Source of the DNA: Bacillota bacterium | Lineage (GTDB): Bacteria; Bacillota; Limnochordia; Limnochordales; ZCTH02-B6 | Reading direction: 5' to 3' | NCBI GenBank assembly: GCA_017578085.1 | Contig: PKQR01000142.1 | Location: forward strand, 1 to 5,567 | Length of the DNA stretch: 5,567 nucleotides | Shown here: positions 1-5,170 of the stretch, one piece after another | How positions within the stretch are numbered: position 1 is the stretch's first letter | How the letters are laid out: every line of letters starts with the position of its first letter | The notes under the pieces: model-generated | The model's input: the letters and a program-made list of their open reading frames with translations, nothing else | Databases searched by the model: none | What the model was told of the DNA's origin: nothing | Translations under genes and position numbers: made by a program

Positions 1-136
1 TCACCGGCGGCGGAAAAAGAGCCCCCTCCTTGACAGCCCGCCGCGTAAGCACGACCACACCGTGCCCGGCTGCCAAGAGTTCTTGGACCAGCGCCCGGCC
101 GATGAAGCCGGTGCCCCCAGCCACCAGTACCTGCAT
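1..136 (-). CDS. NAD(P)-binding epimerase/SDR-family protein, N-terminal fragment (runs off left edge)
   Basis: Only the first 45 codons are in the window. The reading frame is open to the left edge. The protein begins MQVLVAGGTGFIGRALVQEL, a textbook Rossmann-fold start: a hydrophobic first beta strand, the GGTGFIG dinucleotide-binding glycine motif at residues 8-14, then a helix and a second strand (VVVLTRR). This pattern is typical of extended SDRs, such as NAD-dependent sugar epimerases, TIGR01777-like proteins and NDUFA9-like proteins. The fragment is too short to choose between these or name a substrate. Two in-frame ATGs are possible, at 142 and 136. The purine-rich GGGGAG ends directly against the 142 ATG but lies 6 nt before the 136 ATG, so 136 is preferred. 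The gene follows the acetyltransferase gene by 19 nt on the same strand and is probably cotranscribed with it. Confidence 0.85.
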   Translation of the reverse strand, partial: MQVLVAGGTGFIGRALVQELLAAGHGVVVLTRRAVKEGALFPPPV

Positions 137-142
137 CGGCAT

Positions 143-150
143 CTCCCCCC
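143..150 (-). promoter_or_regulatory. Ribosome-binding site of the epimerase-like gene
   Basis: On the minus strand this reads GGGGGGAG, with its GGAG end 6 nt from the ATG at 136 and 0 nt from the alternative ATG at 142. The spacing is the reason for choosing 136 as the start. The site lies entirely in the short gap after the acetyltransferase stop codon. Confidence 0.5.
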
Positions 151-155
151 AACGT

Positions 156-986
156 CTACCGCGGCCGCCGGTAGCGGCGCACATAACCACTGATGGTGAA
201 TCCGTGGCGCGCGTAGAGGCTCTCCAATTCGTGGGTGGTGCGCAGGGAAGCCAGGTTGAACCCGGCCTGCGCGGCATCGTGGAGGATGTGTTCAACCAGG
301 GCGTAGGCCAACCCCTGCCCCCGGAAGCGCGGCAGCGTCGCGACGCTGTAGATGCCGGCCACGCCGGCGAAAGGCCAAAGGGCGGCCGCTGCGGCCGGCT
401 CGCCTTGCAACCGGGCCAGGTAGAGGCGGACGACGCCCCGGGGGCTGTAAAAAGCCGCCAAGGAGGGCGGGTCGCCAAACCCTTCCGCCACCACCGCAAG
501 GGCCGCCTCGCGGTCCGCTTCCCCATCGGCGACGCCGAGATTAAGCCCGTCGGGGGTGCGGGATGACCCACGCCCTGCCTCGGGCCGGGGCAGCGGGCAC
601 GTCATCAGCAGCTGCGTGCTTTCGTAATGGAAACCGAAGGCGGCCAGTGCCGCTTCCCAGGGACCCTCGAGGACGTCGGGCGGCAGCGCCACGTAGATAG
701 GCTCGTTCACAGGTCCCAGCATGTCCAGGGCCAAGGTCAGCCGCTCGGCGGGCTCGCCGGGCCAGGCATCCGCGATGAGGATCATGGCCGGCAGCCGCTG
801 GACGGCCCGCGGATCTCGCCGGGCGATGACCATCCCCGCGTGATCGGCGACCTGATAGATCCCGCGGGCTTCAGGCGCCCGCCCGAGGGCGAGCCACCCA
901 GCGCACTCCGTCCGCCATGCCCGCACCGCAGGTGCTTGCACGTCCCGCCCGTCCCAGGCATCGCCCGCCCGCAAGCCCATTTCCAT
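156..986 (-). CDS. GNAT-family N-acetyltransferase with a second, degenerate N-terminal half
   Basis: A 276-residue protein. The C-terminal half (about residues 148-270) is a recognisable GNAT domain that would transfer an acyl group from acetyl-CoA to an amine. A beta strand (GIYSVATLP, 211-219) runs into the pyrophosphate-binding loop RFRGQGLA (220-227), the Q/R-x-x-G-x-G/A motif A. A helix follows, then LESLYARHGF (254-263), the usual GNAT ending. The N-terminal half (about 20-130) also ends in a GNAT-like tail (WEAALAAFGF, 110-119, then a strand) but has no motif A, so it may be a decayed duplicate. Single-domain GNATs are about 150-180 residues, so this length fits two domains. The ATG at 986 has GGAGG 9 nt upstream. 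The gene follows mgtE on the same strand after a repeat-filled 178-nt gap. The substrate cannot be told. Confidence 0.85.
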   Translation of the reverse strand: MEMGLRAGDAWDGRDVQAPAVRAWRTECAGWLALGRAPEARGIYQVADHAGMVIARRDPRAVQRLPAMILIADAWPGEPAERLTLALDMLGPVNEPIYVALPPDVLEGPWEAALAAFGFHYESTQLLMTCPLPRPEAGRGSSRTPDGLNLGVADGEADREAALAVVAEGFGDPPSLAAFYSPRGVVRLYLARLQGEPAAAAALWPFAGVAGIYSVATLPRFRGQGLAYALVEHILHDAAQAGFNLASLRTTHELESLYARHGFTISGYVRRYRRPR

Positions 987-995
987 AGCACCGAG

Positions 996-1000
996 CCTCC
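996..1000 (-). promoter_or_regulatory. Ribosome-binding site of the GNAT gene
   Basis: The minus strand reads GGAGG with a 9-nt spacer to the ATG at 986. A second in-frame ATG lies two codons further in (residue 3), but its spacing is less favourable. The site sits just beyond the end of the 17-bp repeat array. Confidence 0.7.
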
Positions 1001-1005
1001 AGACG

Positions 1006-1141
1006 CCTTGAGCCTGTGCCCGCCTTCACCCTGTGCCCGCTTTCAGCCTGCGCACGGCTTGAGCCTGCGCCCGCCGTGAGCATGTGCCCACCTTAAGCCT
1101 GCGCCGGCCTTGAGCCTGTGCCCGCCCTGCACCTGCGGTCC
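1006..1141. repeat. Array of imperfect 17-bp direct tandem repeats between mgtE and the GNAT gene
   Basis: Seven consecutive units with a strict 17-bp period are readable at 1006, 1023, 1040, 1057, 1074, 1091 and 1108, and a decayed eighth starts at 1125. The consensus on the plus strand is CCTTGAGCCTGTGCCCG. Units 1 and 7 are identical to it, and units 2-6 differ at 2-4 positions. Unit 8 differs at 7. Position 12 alternates between T and C. There are no spacers between units. Because 17 is not a multiple of 3, the array cannot encode a regular peptide repeat, and no gene needs to cover it. On the transcribed (minus) strand the units are G-rich (GGG..AGG..AGG), which could allow weak two-tetrad quadruplexes or simply slipped-strand expansion. 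Function unknown. It occupies most of the 178-nt gap between two co-directional genes. Confidence 0.85.
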
Positions 1142-1164
1142 ATGCGTCTGCGCCGGCCGAGGGC

Positions 1165-2535
1165 CTATGCCCCAATCCCCAGGATCCAGCCGGCGACGGT
1201 GAAGTAGATGATGAGGCCGGACGCGTCGGCCAGCGTCGTGATCAAGGGCGACGAGGCCACCGCCGGATCCAGCCGCAGGCGCTTGATGGCTAGCGGCAAA
1301 AGGGCCCCTCCCACCGAGGCCACAAACACCACCAGCACCACGGTCAGGGCAACAGTGAAACCGATTTCCATCGGCGTGCCCATCAGCGACGCACGCGCCA
1401 GGGCCACCGCCGACATCACGACCCCCAGCGCCAGGCCCACCCCTGCTTCGCGGGCCAGTACTCGAAAAAAGTCGCCGAACTGCAGCTCGCCAACGGCCAT
1501 GGCGCGAATGACCAGGGTGGCCGCCTGCCCGCCGGCGTTGCCGGCGGTGCCTGTTAGGACGGGAATGAATAAGGCCAGGGTAATGACGCTCTCAAGGGCG
1601 GCCTGGTAGTGGTTCAGGATGGTGATGGTAATCGACTGCAAGGCAAAGAGGATCAAGAGCCAAAGCACACGGGCCCGAATCAGGCTGAGGAAACTCGTCT
1701 GCAGGTAGGGCTGCTCCAAGGGTTCGGTGGCGCTCAGGCGGTGAATGTCTTCCGTCGCTTCCTCTTGCAGCACGTCGATGACGTCGTCCACCGTGACAAC
1801 GCCGAGCAGGATGTTCCTGTCGTTGACCACCGGCAAGGCCAGAAGCCCGTAGCGCTCCAGCACCCGGGCGACCTCTTCCTGGTCCATGTAGACGGGGACC
1901 GATACCACGTTGCGGTCCATCAAGTCGCCCACCCGCGCCTGCGGGTCGGCGATGACCAGCTGGCGCAAAGAGACGACGCCCGTCAAGCGGCCGCTTTTGT
2001 CCGTGACGTAGAGGTAGTACACCGTCTCGGCGTCGGGCGCCGCCTGCCGGATGGTATTCAGCGCCTCCGCTGCCGTCTGCGTCTCCTGCAGCCGCACCAC
2101 CTCAGGCGTCATGATGCCGCCGGCCGTGTCCGGGTCGTAACGCAGGAGTTGCCGGATGGCCGCGGCGTCCTCGGGGATCAGCTCCAGCAGGGCCCGGGCG
2201 TCGGCCGCCGGCAAGGCCCCAAGCAGGTCGGCCAGGTCGTCGTGGGACATCCGGTCCAGAACCGCATGCAGCCGCTCGGCGCTCATCTGGCGCAGCAGAT
2301 CCCGTTGCACGTCCAGGGGGGACTCTTCCAGCACCCGCGCCGCGGCGACCGGCTCGAGCAGCGCGAGCACCCGCCCCCGCGGCTCGCCCTCGGGCAACTC
2401 CGCCAGGATCTGGGCCACGTCCGCCGGGCGCAACGTCAAAAGCAGCGCCAGCAGGCCATCGTCGTCGCCGGTTTCAAGATGCTGGCGCACTTGCGCCAAA
2501 AGCTCCTCGTACTGCTGCATCGTTTCCAGCTGCAT
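1165..2535 (-). CDS. mgtE: Magnesium transporter MgtE
   Basis: A 456-residue inner-membrane Mg2+ channel/transporter with the full family layout. The first ~130 residues form the helical N domain of acidic, leucine-rich repeats. Next comes YDPDTAGGIMT (133-143), then two CBS domains (about 141-200 and 201-262) that in the family sense cytosolic Mg2+ and close the pore. After a connecting helix there are about five membrane segments from residue ~290. The signature around PVLTGTAGNAGGQ (325-337) and the last-helix acidic residue D437 in TLADASG are present; the latter matches the pore Asp that binds Mg2+ in Thermus MgtE. Length is normal for the family (about 450) and nothing is missing. The ATG at 2535 has GAGGAG 8 nt upstream. 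The gene starts 23 nt after the methyltransferase stop, implying cotranscription. No Mg2+ riboswitch can fit in that gap, so control by leader RNA is unlikely here. Confidence 0.97.
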   Translation of the reverse strand: MQLETMQQYEELLAQVRQHLETGDDDGLLALLLTLRPADVAQILAELPEGEPRGRVLALLEPVAAARVLEESPLDVQRDLLRQMSAERLHAVLDRMSHDDLADLLGALPAADARALLELIPEDAAAIRQLLRYDPDTAGGIMTPEVVRLQETQTAAEALNTIRQAAPDAETVYYLYVTDKSGRLTGVVSLRQLVIADPQARVGDLMDRNVVSVPVYMDQEEVARVLERYGLLALPVVNDRNILLGVVTVDDVIDVLQEEATEDIHRLSATEPLEQPYLQTSFLSLIRARVLWLLILFALQSITITILNHYQAALESVITLALFIPVLTGTAGNAGGQAATLVIRAMAVGELQFGDFFRVLAREAGVGLALGVVMSAVALARASLMGTPMEIGFTVALTVVLVVFVASVGGALLPLAIKRLRLDPAVASSPLITTLADASGLIIYFTVAGWILGIGA

Positions 2536-2543
2536 CGCACCAA

Positions 2544-2549
2544 CTCCTC
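2544..2549 (-). promoter_or_regulatory. Ribosome-binding site of mgtE
   Basis: The minus strand reads GAGGAG, 8 nt before the ATG at 2535, inside the 23-nt gap after the methyltransferase stop codon. It supports the first ATG rather than the second in-frame ATG at codon 6. Confidence 0.7.
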
Positions 2550-2558
2550 ACTGCGGCC

Positions 2559-3194
2559 CTAGACCCGCAGCGCCACCACCAGACCGTCATGCACGGGCAA
2601 GAGCGTCGCAATGAAATCTTTGTCGGTAAAAAGCTGCCGCGTCGCTTCCCGGACCCCTTGCGTGGCCTCGCTGGCGTCATGTTCGTCAAAGATGCGGCCG
2701 TTCCAGAGCATGTTGTCCACGATGAGGACCCCGCCTACCCGCAGCTTCTCCTTGATGACGGCAAGGGACGCGGGGTACTGGCGTTTTACGATGTCGTTGA
2801 AGATGAGGTCAAAGGAGCCCCGCGCCTCCTGCAGCGCCGCCACGGCTTCCCCCACGTGGAAACGGACGATGTGGTCCAGTCCCGCCCGGCGCAAATAGTC
2901 TCTCGCGTCCCGGGAAAGCGCCTCGTCCCAAACCGTATGGTGCACCTCACCGCCGCCGTTCTCGGCCACCGCCCGGGCAAACCAGAAGGTCGAGTAGCCG
3001 AAGCCGGACCCCAGCTCAAAGACGCGCCGGGCGCCGATCATGCGGGCGATCTGATAGCATATGCGCCCAACCACCGGGCCGACGATGGGGAAGCCCTCCG
3101 CTTGCGCCCTGGCTTCCATCTCGGTCAGCACGGGATGGCCGTGGTAGGCCAACTGGTTCAAGTACGTGCTGACCGTCGGGTGGATCAACTCCAT
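2559..3194 (-). CDS. SAM-dependent O-methyltransferase, caffeoyl-CoA OMT/COG4122 type
   Basis: A 211-residue class-I methyltransferase of the Methyltransf_3 family, expected to move a methyl group from S-adenosylmethionine to a hydroxyl with help from a divalent metal. The SAM-binding glycine loop is FELGSGFGYS (59-68). The metal-site residues of the plant caffeoyl-CoA enzymes correspond to D134 (in FNDIVK), D160 and N161 (in VDNMLWNGR), all present. K137 also matches. The second Asp of the usual DADK motif is V136 here. Bacterial relatives include TrmR (YrrM), which modifies tRNA wobble uridine, and small-molecule OMTs; the sequence does not decide between them. The ATG at 3194 is chosen because AGGGGG lies 7 nt upstream and the opening MELIHPTVSTYL is where family members usually begin. 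A GTG at 3230 would add 12 residues (223 in all) but has poor upstream sequence. It lies between the amidohydrolase and mgtE in the same orientation. Confidence 0.9.
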   Translation of the reverse strand: MELIHPTVSTYLNQLAYHGHPVLTEMEARAQAEGFPIVGPVVGRICYQIARMIGARRVFELGSGFGYSTFWFARAVAENGGGEVHHTVWDEALSRDARDYLRRAGLDHIVRFHVGEAVAALQEARGSFDLIFNDIVKRQYPASLAVIKEKLRVGGVLIVDNMLWNGRIFDEHDASEATQGVREATRQLFTDKDFIATLLPVHDGLVVALRV

Positions 3195-3201
3195 GCTCCC
3201 G

Positions 3202-3207
3202 CCCCCT
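3202..3207 (-). promoter_or_regulatory. Ribosome-binding site deciding the methyltransferase start
   Basis: The minus strand reads AGGGGG, 7 nt before the ATG at 3194. The competing GTG start at 3230 has no comparable purine tract upstream, so this site favours the shorter, 211-residue protein. Confidence 0.6.
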
Positions 3208-3239
3208 CTCGTAGGCCGTTCGACCGCCACCCGGTCCCA

Positions 3240-4922
3240 TCAGGCCAGACGAACGGGTGGGGTCAGCGGCCGCTGGCCCTTGACATCCCAGACGCCCCGG
3301 ATGGTGAGCCGGAAATCGGGCAGCGCGTCGAAGCTCAGGAAGAACAGGCTGTACAAGGGCTCGCTGTGCCGGTATCCCCGCTCCCGCAGCAGCGCCTCCA
3401 GCCGCCCAAGCTCAGCCACCAGATCCGGCCAAGCCATCTCGGTAAAGAACCCGCCTCGCTCGAGATTGAGCTCCCATACAACTTGGCCGCCCTCCGTGAG
3501 GACAAGCCCGCCCCCCAGCTCCATGACGCGCCGGGCGGCCAACGCCATGTCCTTGGGCGAGTGTCCCAGCAGCAGGAGCTGGCCCGAAGGGTTGTAGTTG
3601 GTAGCAAAACCAGCCAGCCCCGGGGCGAAGCCGGTCAGCCACGCCGGCGTCATCCAGCGCCCTTCCCAGTCGTACAGCATCGCCAAAAGCGGGCGATCCG
3701 CCCCGTTCCCGTGCCGGATAATCACCGTATGAGCCAGGTCCAAAAGCGGGACGTCTCCCTCGCCAGGCCGCGGGACGCTGGCCAACAGCGACTCGGCCGG
3801 GGGCTTTCCCTCCCGCCGCGTTAGACCCGTGAAGCGCTCCCACTCAATTCTAGGGAACGGAGCCGTCAGGCGCCCATCCCTGGCGATGATGCGCCCGCCG
3901 GCCATGACCCACACCGGGGTCGGGTTGTGCAAATCCTCTAGAAGCAGCACGTCGGCACGGCGTCCGGGTGCGATGCTGCCCACGTCGTGCTCGATGCGGT
4001 AATACATGGCAGGGTTGAGGGTGGCCATGCGGTATGCGGCCGGTGCCGAGATCCCTGCGTCCATCGCGACGCGGATCAGGTAATCCAAGTAGCCGTGGGC
4101 GGCCACCCACGGCGGCGACGGCCCGTCCGCGGTCAGCATCACGCGGTTTGAGAAGGCTAGCTCGCCGCGCACCGCTGGGGCCAGCTGGGGAAGGTCGGGC
4201 CGTAGCGAGCTGTGGCGCAGCATCACATACAGCCCCGCCCGCAGCCGGTCCAGCACCTGCGGCGCGTCGATGGCTTCATGGCAGGAGGTGAAACCCCGGT
4301 GGGCCAGGCGCATGACCCGGGCGGCGGAGGCGCCTGCGCTGTGTCCCTCCACCCGCTTGCCCAGCGCCTGCGCCCTGGCGATTAAGGCCAACAGCCCCGG
4401 ATCCCCCCGCTCCACCTGGGACCAGCGGGTGAACTCCCCCACGGCCACCACGTCGTCCCGCTCGAGAAACGGCGCCAGCCGCTCGAACGCGAACAACCGC
4501 TCCTCGTCGGGCCAAAAGGACCGGGAATGGGGCGCCAGGAACCAGCGCAGATAGACGGGCAGGCGGCGGAAGTCGTCCAGCAGGCGGCTGAACTCATCGT
4601 CGGTCATGACGGCAACCCACGGGTACGTGTCCGCCACCACCGCGGTGGTGCCGCGGGCGGCCAGCTGCTCGAGCGTGGTCACCGGCTCGGCCACGAGGCT
4701 CAAATGCGCATGGGGCTCCACGTACCCCGGCACCAGGACCCCACCCTGTGCGTCCACCACCGCGTCGGCCGCCACAGCTTCACCTGCCGGGAGTAGGCCC
4801 GTGATGCGGCCGCCCTCAATGACCACATCCAGCGGCAGCAGCTCGCCGGTGAACACGTTGAGCACGCGGGCGCCGCGAATCACCTGCCGCGCCGGGACGG
4901 TCCCCTCCACTGGCTGCGTCAA
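3240..4922 (-). CDS. Adenine-deaminase-superfamily amidohydrolase (Ade/YerA-like)
   Basis: A 560-residue cytosolic metal-dependent hydrolase. An N-terminal beta domain (about 12-65) leads into PGYVEPHAHL (65-74), whose HxH pair (71, 73) binds metal. Further expected ligands are E163 (GEF), H194 (EGHSAG), H215-E216 (SCHEAI) and D266 (LTADG). MATLNPAMYYRI and GSIAPGRRADVLLL close the barrel and rejoin the beta domain. The C-terminal part (about 395-550) matches the adenine deaminase C-terminal domain, ending SFDALPDFRLT (about 530-540). Canonical adenine deaminases turn adenine into hypoxanthine. Here the usual DAHVH-type opening is EPHAH, and the conserved HDSHN-type motif of the C domain is replaced by TNYN (441-444), as I recall for the Bacillus YerA group. 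Adenine is therefore not a safe substrate call. The TTG start at 4922 has GGAGG 9 nt upstream. It is the first gene of the minus-strand cluster. Confidence 0.9.
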   Translation of the reverse strand: MTQPVEGTVPARQVIRGARVLNVFTGELLPLDVVIEGGRITGLLPAGEAVAADAVVDAQGGVLVPGYVEPHAHLSLVAEPVTTLEQLAARGTTAVVADTYPWVAVMTDDEFSRLLDDFRRLPVYLRWFLAPHSRSFWPDEERLFAFERLAPFLERDDVVAVGEFTRWSQVERGDPGLLALIARAQALGKRVEGHSAGASAARVMRLAHRGFTSCHEAIDAPQVLDRLRAGLYVMLRHSSLRPDLPQLAPAVRGELAFSNRVMLTADGPSPPWVAAHGYLDYLIRVAMDAGISAPAAYRMATLNPAMYYRIEHDVGSIAPGRRADVLLLEDLHNPTPVWVMAGGRIIARDGRLTAPFPRIEWERFTGLTRREGKPPAESLLASVPRPGEGDVPLLDLAHTVIIRHGNGADRPLLAMLYDWEGRWMTPAWLTGFAPGLAGFATNYNPSGQLLLLGHSPKDMALAARRVMELGGGLVLTEGGQVVWELNLERGGFFTEMAWPDLVAELGRLEALLRERGYRHSEPLYSLFFLSFDALPDFRLTIRGVWDVKGQRPLTPPVRLA

Positions 4923-4931
4923 GAAAAGCCA

Positions 4932-4936
4932 CCTCC
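4932..4936 (-). promoter_or_regulatory. Ribosome-binding site fixing the TTG start of the amidohydrolase
   Basis: The minus strand reads GGAGG followed by a 9-nt spacer (TGGCTTTTC) and then TTG at 4922. No in-frame ATG near the beginning has a comparable site, so TTG is the best start. Confidence 0.75.
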
Positions 4937-5062
4937 GGGACGCGCGGGACAGCGCCTTTGGGCGCAGCCCGGCCGCTTCTCCGCTTAACGTGGGCGACTA
5001 GGCGTTTCAGTTCCGCACCCGCGGAGGCGAATCCTTGCACATCTTGCGGTCTCGAAAAGGCC

Positions 5063-5106
5063 AATCGCTGCGGCGGCGAGAGGCAAGGAAATCGCTCCTG
5101 CGGCGG
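5063..5106. repeat. Imperfect direct repeat in the divergent intergenic region
   Basis: AATCGCTGCGGCGG (5063..5076) recurs as AATCGCTCCTGCGGCGG (5090..5106), identical apart from a 3-nt insertion (CCT). The copies start 27 nt apart, between two divergent genes, where paired operator half-sites would be plausible. GC-rich sequence makes chance similarity quite possible. Confidence 0.4.
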
Positions 5107-5157
5107 ACAATTCATGGCCCGTACGGCTGGCCGAAGCCGGCGCAAAGCTCAGACGCT

Positions 5158-5165
5158 GGAGGTGA
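5158..5165 (+). promoter_or_regulatory. Near-perfect ribosome-binding site of the dehydrogenase gene
   Basis: GGAGGTGA is fully complementary to the 3' end of typical 16S rRNA. GGAGG lies 8 nt before the TTG at 5171, the ideal distance. The same site is too far from the in-frame GTG at 5189 and lies inside the extension that would begin at the ATG at 5114, so it decides the start. Confidence 0.8.
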
Positions 5166-5170
5166 CGCGG

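Larger units (their letters stand above)
4923..5170. other. Divergent intergenic region between the amidohydrolase and dehydrogenase genes
   Basis: This 248-nt stretch must carry the start signals for both directions unless either gene is read from elsewhere. I found no good -35/-10 pair on either strand; the region is GC-rich with only short AT patches. It holds a small hairpin (GCGCC-TTTG-GGCGC, 4952..4965), an 8-bp palindrome CCGTACGG (5119..5126), a stem CGGCT/AGCCG (5124..5139), and an imperfect direct repeat (5063..5076 and 5090..5106). Any of these could be part of an operator, but none is diagnostic. No small gene is supported. Confidence 0.6.

Noticed and set aside
627..1079. Plus-strand open frame covering part of the GNAT gene and the repeat array
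   Set aside because: It is antisense to the GNAT gene over most of its length, and its end is only the 17-bp repeat read in shifting frames.
1006..1141. CRISPR array
   Set aside because: The repeats are directly adjacent 17-bp units with no unique spacers, and no cas gene is present.
987..1164. Intrinsic terminator after mgtE
   Set aside because: There is no GC stem followed by a U-tract on the minus strand; the gap is filled by direct repeats, not an inverted repeat.
1609..2562. Plus-strand open frame (317 codons) opposite mgtE
   Set aside because: It is antisense to a full-length MgtE with all family motifs; its own product is Gln/Arg/His-rich and resembles nothing known.
2589..3824. Long plus-strand open frame (411 codons) opposite the methyltransferase and amidohydrolase genes
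   Set aside because: Its translation is a low-complexity, Pro/Arg/Gln/His-rich composition with no family motif, lies antisense to two well-supported genes, and is expected from high-GC third-position bias.
4952..4965. Hairpin GCGCC-TTTG-GGCGC in the amidohydrolase leader as a riboswitch or attenuator
   Set aside because: A single 5-bp stem is expected by chance in such GC-rich DNA, and no conserved riboswitch core is visible around it.
5035..5063. Promoter with TTGCAC as -35 box
   Set aside because: No sequence resembling TATAAT lies 16-18 nt downstream.
5114..5170. ATG at 5114 as the dehydrogenase start, adding 19 residues
   Set aside because: The upstream sequence lacks a good ribosome site, the extra residues are basic filler, and GGAGGTGA points to TTG at 5171.
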